Assembly: GCA_900553265.1 (NCBI GenBank)
Contig: USDD01000039.1
Location: 1-23,441 of the forward strand
Reading direction: 5' to 3'
Origin: an uncultured Eubacteriales bacterium
GTDB taxonomy: Bacteria > Bacillota > Clostridia > Christensenellales > Aristaeellaceae
DNA length: 23,441 nt
Part shown: in pieces, positions 13,982 through 21,843 of the stretch
Numbering within the stretch: position 1 is the first letter of the stretch
How the letters are laid out: every line of letters begins with the position of its first letter
Notes under the pieces: generated by a model
Told to the model about the DNA's origin: nothing
The model's database searches: none
What the model saw: the letters and a program-made list of their open reading frames with translations, nothing else
Made by a program: the position numbers and the translations under genes

Positions 13982-15154
13982 TCACCACTTCACCTGCCAG
14001 CGGACGCTGTATTTTCCGTCGGGATGCGCCTCGCCGCCGTCGTGAAAGGCGGATTTTTCCGCCCGGGCGGCCAGCTCCCGGTCGAAGGCCGCCTCGTCCA
14101 TGGGCAGCCGGATGGGTCGATTGCCCGTCCACTGGGACAGATACGCCGCGTTGGACAGCGTAAGCTCGCTGAGGCCGTCCTCGCCGGGCGAAATCAGCGC
14201 TTCGCCATGCAGAATGGCGTTGGCAAAATTCTGAAGGATGCCCGCGTGGGCCGTCTCCGGCTCGTCGGAGGTGATCTCCTCCACGTCCATGTCAATCGCG
14301 TCGAAGCTCTCCTTCGACTCAAAGCGCACCTGCGGCTCGGGTATTCGGAGTCTCCACCACTTCATCGCGCCGTTTTCCAGCACCAGCTTGCCCTTTTCGC
14401 CGGAGATTTCCAGTCGGTTCGTGCCGGGATATTCTCCGGTGGAGGTCATAAACGCGCCCGTCGCGCCGTTTGCATAGCGCGTAAAGATCGTCGCGTCGTC
14501 CTCCACCTCGATACGGTGATACTTCGCCACATCGCAGAATGCCGTGACCTCCTCAGGCATGCCGCAGATCCACTGCCACAGGTCGAGGTTGTGCGGGGCC
14601 TGATTGAGCAGCACGCCGCCGCCCTCGCCCGCCCATGTGGCGCGCCAGCTGCCGGAATCGTAGTAGAACTGAGTGCGATACCAGTTGGTGATGATCCACA
14701 CCGTGCGCTTCAGCGCGCCCAGCTGTCCGCTTTGGACGATCTCCCGCGCCCGGCGGAACAGCGGATTCGTGCGCTGGTTGAGCATGATGGCGAACACCTT
14801 TCCGCTCCTTTTCGCCGCGTCGCAGAGCTGACGGGCCTTGGAGACGCGCACGTCGATGGGCTTTTCCGTCAGCGCGTGCAGTCCCGCGTCCAGCGCGGCC
14901 ATGGCCGCGTCCGAATGCAGCGGATGCGGCACCGCGACGATCACCGCGTCCACGAGGCCGCTGTGAATCATCGCACGATAATCCTCGAAGCGCTCCGCCT
15001 CGGGAAAGCGGCGCGCGCACTCCTCCAGCCGCTCGGCGCGCAGATCGCACACCGCGGTCAGGCGCATTCCGTCGATTCGGCCCTCGTGCAGGCAGGCGGC
15101 GTGCGCCGTGCCCATGTTGCCGATGCCGATCACGCCCACGCGAATTTCGCTCAT
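13982..15154 (-). CDS. Gfo/Idh/MocA-family NAD(P)-dependent oxidoreductase A
   Basis: The 390-residue protein has a Rossmann domain with GIGNMG at 10-15, the EKP motif at 97-99 that contacts the nicotinamide, and the catalytic-region motif LLNQAPHNLDLWQWICGMP with H188 and D191. Members oxidise or reduce hydroxyls of sugars, sugar acids and inositols. The ATG at 15154 is preferred over 15160 because AAGGAG is 7 bases from the former and 1 base from the latter. It is a clear paralogue of the next gene, 13 bases away, sharing the LLNQ-PH-LDLWQWICGMP block and much else. It is the last gene of the leftward sugar unit; I see no terminator before the rpsT promoter. Substrate unknown. Confidence 0.88.
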   Translation of the reverse strand: MSEIRVGVIGIGNMGTAHAACLHEGRIDGMRLTAVCDLRAERLEECARRFPEAERFEDYRAMIHSGLVDAVIVAVPHPLHSDAAMAALDAGLHALTEKPIDVRVSKARQLCDAAKRSGKVFAIMLNQRTNPLFRRAREIVQSGQLGALKRTVWIITNWYRTQFYYDSGSWRATWAGEGGGVLLNQAPHNLDLWQWICGMPEEVTAFCDVAKYHRIEVEDDATIFTRYANGATGAFMTSTGEYPGTNRLEISGEKGKLVLENGAMKWWRLRIPEPQVRFESKESFDAIDMDVEEITSDEPETAHAGILQNFANAILHGEALISPGEDGLSELTLSNAAYLSQWTGNRPIRLPMDEAAFDRELAARAEKSAFHDGGEAHPDGKYSVRWQVKW

Positions 15155-15167
15155 GTTCATTCTCCTT

Positions 15168-16340
15168 TTATTTCGCTCCGCCGTAGGTATTCGACGTGTC
15201 GGCGAACACCGCCGCGCCGCCCTTCTTGCGCCGGGAGGTCGCCACGCGCTTCATCAGCTCGTCGTAGTAGAGCTCCTCGTCCAGCGGCAGCGTCACCTTT
15301 TGGCCGGTGAAAGCGGACAGATGCATGGCGTTGGACAGCGTCAGGCCGTTGATGCCCTCGCGGCCGTCGGCCACCAGCGGCGTTCCGCGGAGGATCGCGC
15401 CGCCCCAGGCGTTGACCACGCCCACATGCTGCTCGTTCAGGCCATCCGTCTCCACAGGCGCCTCGTGCCGGCCCACAAAGCCGAAGGGCACGGTGTTCGT
15501 CCGGGAGAATTCCGGCTCGGGCATGTCGAACTCAATGACGGTCAGCTTGTCGTTTTCGACCACCAGCTTCGCGCCGTCCATCTGAATTTCAAAGCGATTG
15601 GTGCCGCACGCGTCGCCGGTGGTGGTCACAAACACGCCCGTCGCGCCGTTTTCGTATTCCACATAGGTCGTCACGTCGTCCTCGACCTCAATGTCGTGCC
15701 ACTGGCCGAAGCGCATGTTGGACTGCACCGCCACGGGCATGCCGCAGATCCACTGCCACAGATCCAGCTGGTGCGGGCACTGATTGAGCAGCACGCCGCC
15801 GCCCTCGCCCGACCACGTGGCGCGCCAGTCGCCGGAATCGTAATAGGCCTGCGGGCGATACCAGTCGGTGATGATCCAGTTGGTGCGGCGAATGCGGCCG
15901 TACCTGCCCGACTGCACCAGCTCGCGCATCTTGCGGTAGACGCAGTTGGTGCGCTGGTTGAACATCATGCCGAACACCACGTCCGGGTGGCGGTCGGCCT
16001 CGGCGTTCATCTCGCGAACCTGCTTTGTGTACACGCCCGCGGGCTTCTCCACCATCACGTGGATGCCGCGCTTCATGCACTCCATGGCGTATTTCGCGTG
16101 GTCGTAATGGGGCACGCAGACCATGCACGCGTCGATTTTGCCGCTGTCCAGCATGGCGACAGCGTCGTCAAAGCACTCCACCGCGCCGAGATGCTCCCTC
16201 GCCCACTCCAGCCGCGCGGGATTCACGTCCGCCACCGCGCGAAGCTCGAAGTCCGGGCACCTGCCGCCGACGATGTTGGTTCCGTGGGCGCTGCCCATGT
16301 TGCCCACGCCGATGATTCCCAGACGGATTTTCTCGCTCAT
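15168..16340 (-). CDS. Gfo/Idh/MocA-family NAD(P)-dependent oxidoreductase B
   Basis: The 390-residue protein has GVGNMG at 11-16, EKP at 98-100, and LLNQCPHQLDLWQWICGMP with H190 and D193. It is a tandem paralogue of the neighbouring gene, so the two probably act on related substrates or catalyse oxidation and reduction in one route. The ATG at 16340 has GGAGGAG upstream. It follows the TIM-barrel gene after 13 bases in one operon. Gfo/Idh/MocA enzymes paired with TIM-barrel isomerases are known from inositol breakdown and from 3-keto-glycoside routes; which one applies here cannot be told from sequence. Confidence 0.88.
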   Translation of the reverse strand: MSEKIRLGIIGVGNMGSAHGTNIVGGRCPDFELRAVADVNPARLEWAREHLGAVECFDDAVAMLDSGKIDACMVCVPHYDHAKYAMECMKRGIHVMVEKPAGVYTKQVREMNAEADRHPDVVFGMMFNQRTNCVYRKMRELVQSGRYGRIRRTNWIITDWYRPQAYYDSGDWRATWSGEGGGVLLNQCPHQLDLWQWICGMPVAVQSNMRFGQWHDIEVEDDVTTYVEYENGATGVFVTTTGDACGTNRFEIQMDGAKLVVENDKLTVIEFDMPEPEFSRTNTVPFGFVGRHEAPVETDGLNEQHVGVVNAWGGAILRGTPLVADGREGINGLTLSNAMHLSAFTGQKVTLPLDEELYYDELMKRVATSRRKKGGAAVFADTSNTYGGAK

Positions 16341-16353
16341 CTTCTTCTCCTCC

Positions 16354-17106
16354 TCAATGGAAGCCGCAGGCGGTCAGATACTGATAGCTGCGCTTCAGAC
16401 AGTCGAACGGGCTCTCGCCATAGCAGTCGTCCTGCTCCACCAGCATGTACTTCGTTCCGCCGGCCTCGGCCTTTTCAAACACGCGGTCGAAGTTGATGTT
16501 GCCCTCGCCGACGACGGCCACTTTGCGGCCATAGGCGAGATCCTTCAGATGGATGCACGGAATGCGCCCGGCCAGCTTCTCCAGCCACTGGGCCGGATCG
16601 CCGCCGCCCGCCTGCACCCAGAAGGTGTCCAGCGTGAAGCCCATGTCCTCGGCGGGAATGGCCTCGGCCAGCTTTTCGAGAATCCGCTTTCCGCCGTATT
16701 TCCTGAACTCCTGGTCATGGTTGTGGTACATGAAGTACTTGCCGTGCTCGCGCAGCGCCTTCGCCGCCGCGCCGTAGACCTCCACAAAATGCTCGAAGGT
16801 TCCGTCGGGCTTCTCCGGGTCGAAGCCGTACCAGCCCAGACCGACGTACTCGCAGCCGAAGCGGTCGTGATCCTTCGCCACCTGCGCGGGATCGGCGGCG
16901 ATTCTGTCGCCCGGGGTGTGGGTCAGCACGCAGCGCAGGCCGTTCTTCTTCAGCTCGCCGTCCAGCCAGTCCGGCTCAAAGGCGCAGGCGCCCGAGACCT
17001 GCACCGTGCGATAGCCCATGTCGGCCACCCTCTTCAGCGTCTCGGCAAAGTCGATAAGGTTTTTGCAGTAATCCCGAACCGTGTAAAGCTGTGCTCCGAT
17101 TTCCAT
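16354..17106 (-). CDS. Sugar phosphate isomerase/epimerase-like TIM-barrel protein 1
   Basis: The 250-residue protein belongs to the xylose-isomerase-like TIM-barrel (AP_endonuc_2) fold. Probable metal ligands are seen in order: the YHNHDQEF block at 127-134, D160 in TLDTFW, H186 in IHLKD, and E224 in LVEQD. Members include epimerases, isomerases, inosose dehydratases (IolE) and 3-keto-glycoside-cleaving enzymes. The ATG at 17106 has AAGGAGG 8 bases upstream and follows the previous gene after 3 bases. The TIM-barrel and oxidoreductase genes lie head to tail with 3-13 base gaps, so they are one operon. The substrate is unknown. Confidence 0.85.
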   Translation of the reverse strand: MEIGAQLYTVRDYCKNLIDFAETLKRVADMGYRTVQVSGACAFEPDWLDGELKKNGLRCVLTHTPGDRIAADPAQVAKDHDRFGCEYVGLGWYGFDPEKPDGTFEHFVEVYGAAAKALREHGKYFMYHNHDQEFRKYGGKRILEKLAEAIPAEDMGFTLDTFWVQAGGGDPAQWLEKLAGRIPCIHLKDLAYGRKVAVVGEGNINFDRVFEKAEAGGTKYMLVEQDDCYGESPFDCLKRSYQYLTACGFH

Positions 17107-17109
17107 GGC

Positions 17110-17958
17110 TCACGCCTCCTTCAGAATCTCCCTGAGCGCCGCGCAGGCCGCGTCGAACGCCGCGTCGTTGCTCTCATATTCATAATCGTCCACGGCGCTG
17201 CGGTCATAGGCGCGCTCCAGCGCCTTCAGGCCGTCGAACACCTTCAGATGCGGCTCCAGCGTCAGCGCCCGATCCGGCGCGGACAGATAGTCGTTCAGAA
17301 TTTCGGGAAGATTTCCGATTCCCCTGCCCGCGGGAACCACCGTGCCGTCGGTTCGGCAGTCCTTGACGTGCATGTACTTCACCCACGGCCTGAGCAGTCT
17401 CCACGCGGAGAGCGTCTCCTGCCCACACTGAATGAAGTTGGCCGGGTCGAACACGGCCTTCAGCGCCGGCAGCGCCCGATGAAGCTCTGCGCATCGCGGG
17501 GCCGCGTCGCCGTAGATGCCCTTCTCGTTCTCGTGGCAGAGGTCGATTCCCGTGCCCTCGGCGGCGCGGAGGAACTGTCCCAGCCGATCGATCACTGCCT
17601 CCCGGAATTCCTCCGGGTCGCGGTCTTTGGAAATATAGAAGGAAAACAGGCGGATGTTCCGCGCGCCCAGCGCGTCGGCGACCTCCAGCGTGTGCCGGAG
17701 CTTCTCCAGATGGGGCGCGAAATCCTCGTCGATTCCGATTTTTCCGAGGGGCGAGCCGATGGCCCATGTGGTCAGGCCCGCGCCGTCCAGCTTTCTGCGA
17801 ATTTCCCGCGCCGCGGCCAGCGTCAGGTCGGAGACGTTAATTCCGTCCGCGTTGCGAATTTCCAGTCCGTTCAGACCGTTTCGGCGCATGGCCGCAATCT
17901 GCCCGTCCACCGCCGCGCTCGCCTCGTCGGCGAAGGCGTAAAGCCTGGGCATGTACAT
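17110..17958 (-). CDS. Sugar phosphate isomerase/epimerase-like TIM-barrel protein 2
   Basis: The 282-residue protein has the same TIM-barrel fold as the next gene but is only distantly similar to it. Probable metal ligands are E143 or E145 (CHENEKGIYGD), D171 in FDPANF, H197 in MHVKD, and E235 in LEPH. It is the first gene of the leftward operon and has a well-formed promoter in the region shared with the LacI-type regulator. I chose ATG 17958 because AAGGGGG lies 9 bases upstream; ATG 17952 is also possible. An extension to 18018 would run into the promoter. Function is limited to sugar or sugar-acid isomerisation, epimerisation or elimination. Confidence 0.85.
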   Translation of the reverse strand: MYMPRLYAFADEASAAVDGQIAAMRRNGLNGLEIRNADGINVSDLTLAAAREIRRKLDGAGLTTWAIGSPLGKIGIDEDFAPHLEKLRHTLEVADALGARNIRLFSFYISKDRDPEEFREAVIDRLGQFLRAAEGTGIDLCHENEKGIYGDAAPRCAELHRALPALKAVFDPANFIQCGQETLSAWRLLRPWVKYMHVKDCRTDGTVVPAGRGIGNLPEILNDYLSAPDRALTLEPHLKVFDGLKALERAYDRSAVDDYEYESNDAAFDAACAALREILKEA

Positions 17959-17989
17959 TTTTCTTCCCCCTTCACTTCCTGTTTTTTCA

Positions 17990-18018
17990 ATTATAACCTC
18001 GTTTTTCCCGCATTGCAA
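17990..18018 (-). promoter_or_regulatory. Promoter of the leftward oxidoreductase/isomerase operon
   Basis: On the - strand TTGCAA (18013-18018) and a perfect TATAAT (17990-17995) are 17 bases apart. The start would be near 17983, giving a short leader before ATG 17958. The palindrome at 18059-18072 lies about 80 bases upstream of this start. Confidence 0.8.
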
Positions 18019-18058
18019 GAGCGAAAAATCAGAAATTCACGCGGCAAAGCCGTCTTTC

Positions 18059-18072
18059 CGTGAACGTTCACG
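18059..18072. promoter_or_regulatory. Probable LacI-family operator O1
   Basis: CGTGAACGTTCACG is a perfect 14-base palindrome with the central CG typical of LacI-family operators. Its 10-base core TGAACGTTCA recurs at 18214-18223 in the same intergenic region, beside a LacI-type gene. It lies between the two divergent promoters. Confidence 0.8.
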
Positions 18073-18168
18073 AAAATTCCATTCAAAAATCGCTCCATCC
18101 GGATGCACCCGCGCGTGTTTTTATGCTCATCTCACAATATTTCAATACAATTTTCTCATCCTTCGCTA

Positions 18169-18197
18169 TTGCCAATCCGTTTCATGCGGTTTATACT
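18169..18197 (+). promoter_or_regulatory. Promoter of the LacI-regulator/uronate operon
   Basis: TTGCCA (18169-18174) and TATACT (18192-18197) are 17 bases apart. Transcription would start near 18204, about 10 bases before operator O2 and 48 bases before the regulator ATG. Confidence 0.75.
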
Positions 18198-18213
18198 GTT
18201 TTCATACAGAGCG

Positions 18214-18223
18214 TGAACGTTCA
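18214..18223. promoter_or_regulatory. Probable LacI-family operator O2
   Basis: TGAACGTTCA is a perfect palindrome identical to the core of O1. It sits just downstream of the predicted start of the + strand transcript, a classic roadblock or repression position, so the regulator probably represses itself and the uronate genes. The centres of O1 and O2 are 153 bases apart. Confidence 0.8.
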
Positions 18224-18251
18224 TCTTTTTCACGGAAAGGAGGCGCTTCGG

Positions 18252-19322
18252 ATGGAATCCAGCCGGGTGACGCTGAAGGAAATCGCCGAGCGCGCCGGCG
18301 TGTCCATCGGAACGGTGGATCGGGCGCTGAACAACCGCCCCGGCGTGAGCGAGCGGAGCAAGCGCCGCGTGGAGCAGATCGCCGCGGAGCTGGGCTATCG
18401 GCCCAACCGCTTCGCCAGCGCGCTGAGCCGCCGCAGCGAAAAGCGCATTGCGGCGGTCTTTCCCGACCGCCCCGCCGCGTTTTATGGAGAGATCGAGCGC
18501 GGCGTCGATCGCGCGGCCGCGGAGCTCCGGGACTTCGGCGTGAGCGTGGAGAAGATTCGCTATCCATTGAACATCCCCGACGGCGCAGCGCGCTGCCTGT
18601 CCGAGCTGGTTCAGTCCCGCTTCGACGGCGTGGCCGTCAACGCCGCGGGGCTCACGTCCGGCGCGGAGATCGACGCGCTGGCGGCGGACGGAACGCCGGT
18701 CATTACCTTCAACACCGATCTGCCCGGCGGGCGGCGGCTGTTCTTCGTCGGCAGCGATTCGCGCCAGTCCGGGCGCATGGCCTGCGAGCTGATGGACATG
18801 ATGCTCGGCGGCTCCGGACAGGTGGCGGTGCTGGGCAATTTCGCCCGAACCATGCCCTTTCTGGAGCGCTTCAGCGGCTTTTTCGAGCAGCTGCGCGCCC
18901 AGCCGGGCGGCATGGAGGTGATGCGCTGCTCGGAATGCCCCAGCGACCCCGCCGAGGCGCAGCGCGCGCTGACCGAGGCCGTGGAGCGCGCACCGGACGT
19001 GCGCGGCGTGTTCTGCACCGGCCATTCCAGCACCGTGGGCGCCATCCGCGCCCTGAAGGCGCTGAACCGGCGCGGCGTGCGGCTCATCGGCTACGACCTG
19101 TCCGCCGAGACCGCTCAGGCGCTGCGCGAGGGCTGGTGCGACCTGATTCTGTATCAGGATCCCTTCGCCCAGGGCTATCAGGCCGCACGCCTGCTGGCCC
19201 GGCGGCTGCTGGAGGGCTGGTCGCCGAAGCATCCGCAGCTGCTGATGGACACTCAGGCGGTGCTCCGGAGCAATCTGGAGCGCTATCTCCACCGGGAATT
19301 CGACCCCTTCGGACAATTCTGA
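18252..19322 (+). CDS. LacI-family transcriptional regulator of the uronate locus
   Basis: The 356-residue repressor has a LacI helix-turn-helix and hinge at residues 7-55 (TLKEIAERAGVSIGTVDRAL, then ELGYRPNRFASAL) and a periplasmic-binding-like effector domain from about residue 65. The ATG at 18252 follows AAAGGAGG; the frame is open upstream to 18060 but that would cover the promoter and O2. It is the first gene of a rightward unit with uxaC, uxuA, an SGNH hydrolase and uxuB, 18 bases before uxaC. The effector is probably a glucuronate-pathway intermediate or the parent glycoside; this is inferred from the neighbours. Two matching palindromes upstream are its likely operators. Confidence 0.93.
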   Translation: MESSRVTLKEIAERAGVSIGTVDRALNNRPGVSERSKRRVEQIAAELGYRPNRFASALSRRSEKRIAAVFPDRPAAFYGEIERGVDRAAAELRDFGVSVEKIRYPLNIPDGAARCLSELVQSRFDGVAVNAAGLTSGAEIDALAADGTPVITFNTDLPGGRRLFFVGSDSRQSGRMACELMDMMLGGSGQVAVLGNFARTMPFLERFSGFFEQLRAQPGGMEVMRCSECPSDPAEAQRALTEAVERAPDVRGVFCTGHSSTVGAIRALKALNRRGVRLIGYDLSAETAQALREGWCDLILYQDPFAQGYQAARLLARRLLEGWSPKHPQLLMDTQAVLRSNLERYLHREFDPFGQF

Positions 19323-19340
19323 TAAAGGAGCGAGAACGCC

Positions 19341-20729
19341 ATGAAGCCCTTTCTGAACGAGGATTTTCTGCTGGAAACGCAGGCGGCCCGGCGGCTGTAT
19401 CACGACTACGCCGAGCGTCTGCCCATCATCGACTACCACTGCCACATCAGCCCCGCGGAGATCGCTCAGGATAAGCACTACGCCGACGTGGCCGAGCCGT
19501 TTCTGGGCGGCGACCACTACAAATGGCGGCTGATGCGCGCCTGCGGCGAGCCGGAAAGCCTGATTACCGGCGACGCGGAGCCTTACGAGAAGTTTCTCGC
19601 CTTCGCGCGCACGCTGCCGCGCTGCATCGGCAATCCCGTCTACCACTGGACGCATCTGGAGCTGAAGCGCTATTTCGGCTGCGAGCTTCCGCTGAACGAA
19701 CGCAATGCGCCCGTCATCTGGGAGCAGTGCAGCGCCGTTCTGCAAAACGGTCTGGGCGTACGCGAGATGATTCGCCGCGCCGACGTGACCGATCTGAACA
19801 CCACGGACGACCCGCTGGACGACCTGCGCTGGCACGAAATGCTGGCCGCGGACGAGACGCTGAAGGTACATGTGCGCCCCGCGTGGCGACCGGAGCTTGC
19901 GCTGGATCCCTCCAACGCCGCCTTCCCGAGCTATATGGAGCGGCTCGGCGCGCCGCGCACCATGGACACGCTTCAGGCGAAGCTGTCCGAGCGGATGGAC
20001 TTCTTCACCGCCCACGGCTGCACCGCCTCCGACCACGGCGTGACCGCGCTGCGGAAGGTGGAATGCTCCGCGGCGGAGCTGGACGCGATTCTGCGCAAGG
20101 CCTCGGACGGCCGGACGCTGACCGCCGACGAAATCTCCGCCTATCAGTACGCGCTGCTGAAATTCCTCGGCGGCGAATACGTCCGGCGCGGCTGGGTCAT
20201 GGAGCTGCACTTCGGCGTAATCCGCAATCTCAACGAAAGGATGATGCGCCGCGTCGGGCCGAACACGGGCTTCGACGCCATCGCGCCGACAACCTGCGCC
20301 GAGGGCCTGCCCGCACTGCTGGACGATCTGAGCAAGGCCGGCGCGCTGCCGAAAACGGTGCTGTTCTCGCTGAACCCCAACGACAGCGCCATGCTCAACG
20401 CCGTGGCCGGATGCTTCACCGAGGAGGGCGTGCGCAGCGCGGTTCAGCAGGGCGCGGCCTGGTGGTTCAACGACAGCCTGCCGGGCATGGAGCGCCAGAT
20501 GCGCGCCATGGCCTCCACGGCGGTGCTGGGCAATTTCCTCGGCACGGTCACGGATTCCCGCAGCTTCCTGTCCTACACCCGCCACGAGTACTTCCGCCGC
20601 CTGCTGTGCAATCTGCTGGGCGGATGGGTGGAAAACGGCGAATATCCCGCCGACTTCGACGCGCTGGGCGAGCTGGTTTCGGACATCGGCTATCGCAACG
20701 CCATGCGCTTCTTCGGATATTCCGAGTGA
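19341..20729 (+). CDS. uxaC: Glucuronate isomerase UxaC
   Basis: The 462-residue enzyme isomerises D-glucuronate to D-fructuronate (and D-galacturonate to D-tagaturonate), the first step of hexuronate breakdown. It belongs to the amidohydrolase superfamily; the metal-binding H33-C-H35 in DYHCHISPAEI is visible, as are HWTHLELKRYF, TTDDPLDDL and the C-terminal SYTRHEYFRR of the family. The length is normal for UxaC. AAAGGAG stands upstream of the ATG. It is followed by uxuA, not uxaA/uxaB, so the operon is set up for glucuronate rather than galacturonate. Confidence 0.96.
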   Translation: MKPFLNEDFLLETQAARRLYHDYAERLPIIDYHCHISPAEIAQDKHYADVAEPFLGGDHYKWRLMRACGEPESLITGDAEPYEKFLAFARTLPRCIGNPVYHWTHLELKRYFGCELPLNERNAPVIWEQCSAVLQNGLGVREMIRRADVTDLNTTDDPLDDLRWHEMLAADETLKVHVRPAWRPELALDPSNAAFPSYMERLGAPRTMDTLQAKLSERMDFFTAHGCTASDHGVTALRKVECSAAELDAILRKASDGRTLTADEISAYQYALLKFLGGEYVRRGWVMELHFGVIRNLNERMMRRVGPNTGFDAIAPTTCAEGLPALLDDLSKAGALPKTVLFSLNPNDSAMLNAVAGCFTEEGVRSAVQQGAAWWFNDSLPGMERQMRAMASTAVLGNFLGTVTDSRSFLSYTRHEYFRRLLCNLLGGWVENGEYPADFDALGELVSDIGYRNAMRFFGYSE

Positions 20730-20753
20730 CATCAGAAAGGAACGTGATTTTTC

Positions 20754-21824
20754 ATGCAGATGGGTCTGCGCTGGTACGGCGCGCAGTTTGACACCGTAAC
20801 CCTCACTCAGATTCGGCAGATTCCCGGCGTTTCCGGCGTAATCACCACGCTTTACGACACCGCGCCCGGAGACGTGTGGCCGCGGGAGCGCATCGACGCG
20901 ATGAAGGCCGAGGTGGAAGCCGCGGGCCTTCGGGTGCTGGGCATCGAGAGCGTCAACGTCCACGACGACGTCAAGGCCGCGGGCAAAAACCGCGACTTGT
21001 ACATCGAGCATTACATCCAGACGCTGGAGAACCTCGGCCGGGCGGACATCCGCATGGTCTGCTACAACTTCATGCCCGTGTTCGACTGGACGCGCAGCGA
21101 TCTGGCCAAGCCCCGCCCGGACGGCTCCACGGTGCTGGCCTACGACCAGTCCATCGTCGATCAGATCGACCCCGACCGGATGCTTAAGTCCATCAGCGAG
21201 AAATCCAACGGCGCGGTGCTGCCCGGATGGGAGCCGGAGCGCATGGCGCGGCTGAAGGAGCTGTTCGCCCTGTACGCGCCGGTGACGGAGGAAATGCTGT
21301 TCAATAACCTCGTCTACTTCCTCAAGGCCATCCTGCCCACCTGCGAAAAGTACGGCATCCGCATGGCCATCCATCCCGACGACCCGGCGTGGCCCGTGTT
21401 CGGCCTGCCGCGCATCGTCACCGGCGGCGAAAAGCTGCTGCGCCTGATGCGCGCGGTGGATTCTCCCTGTAACGGCGTGACGCTGTGCACCGGCTCGCTG
21501 GCCTCCAACCCGGACAACGACGTCCCGGCCATCATCCGCTCCCTGAAGGGGCGCATTCCCTTCGCCCACGTGCGCAACATCCGCCGCACCGGCCCCCGGG
21601 ACTTCGAGGAGGCCGCGCACCTGTCCGTCGACGGCTCGCTGGACATGTACGAGATCATCCGTGCGCTGTACGAGACGGGCTTCGACGGCGTGATCCGCCC
21701 CGACCACAGCCGCATGATCTGGAACGAGCAGGCCATGCCCGGCTACGGCCTGTACGACCGCGCGCTGGGCGCGTGCTACTTAAGCGGCCTCTGGGAAGCC
21801 GTGGACAAGGCCGCGCACCGCTGA
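20754..21824 (+). CDS. uxuA: Mannonate dehydratase UxuA
   Basis: The 356-residue enzyme dehydrates D-mannonate to 2-keto-3-deoxy-D-gluconate. Family marks are the N-terminal MGLRWYG, GIESVNVHDD, the MVCYNFMPVFDWTRSDL block that lines the active site, the AIHPDDPAWPVFGLPRI metal-binding segment, and PDHSRMIW near the C-terminus. The length is typical for the Firmicute form. The ATG has AAAGGA upstream, 24 bases after uxaC. The substrate mannonate would come from fructuronate through UxuB, whose gene is broken here. No kdgK or kdgA for the next steps is in the window. Confidence 0.96.
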   Translation: MQMGLRWYGAQFDTVTLTQIRQIPGVSGVITTLYDTAPGDVWPRERIDAMKAEVEAAGLRVLGIESVNVHDDVKAAGKNRDLYIEHYIQTLENLGRADIRMVCYNFMPVFDWTRSDLAKPRPDGSTVLAYDQSIVDQIDPDRMLKSISEKSNGAVLPGWEPERMARLKELFALYAPVTEEMLFNNLVYFLKAILPTCEKYGIRMAIHPDDPAWPVFGLPRIVTGGEKLLRLMRAVDSPCNGVTLCTGSLASNPDNDVPAIIRSLKGRIPFAHVRNIRRTGPRDFEEAAHLSVDGSLDMYEIIRALYETGFDGVIRPDHSRMIWNEQAMPGYGLYDRALGACYLSGLWEAVDKAAHR

Positions 21825-21843
21825 GCAAAGGAGGTTCTTTCCC

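Noticed and set aside
18036..18072. A third operator half-site (TTCACG at 18036-18041)
   Set aside because: Only about 7 of 12 positions match the palindrome; this is too weak to claim.
18156..21707. A 1183-codon open frame on the - strand across the LacI regulator, uxaC and uxuA
   Set aside because: It is antisense to three well-supported genes and has low-complexity Ala/Arg/His/Gly composition. It is a side effect of GC-rich third positions on the other strand.
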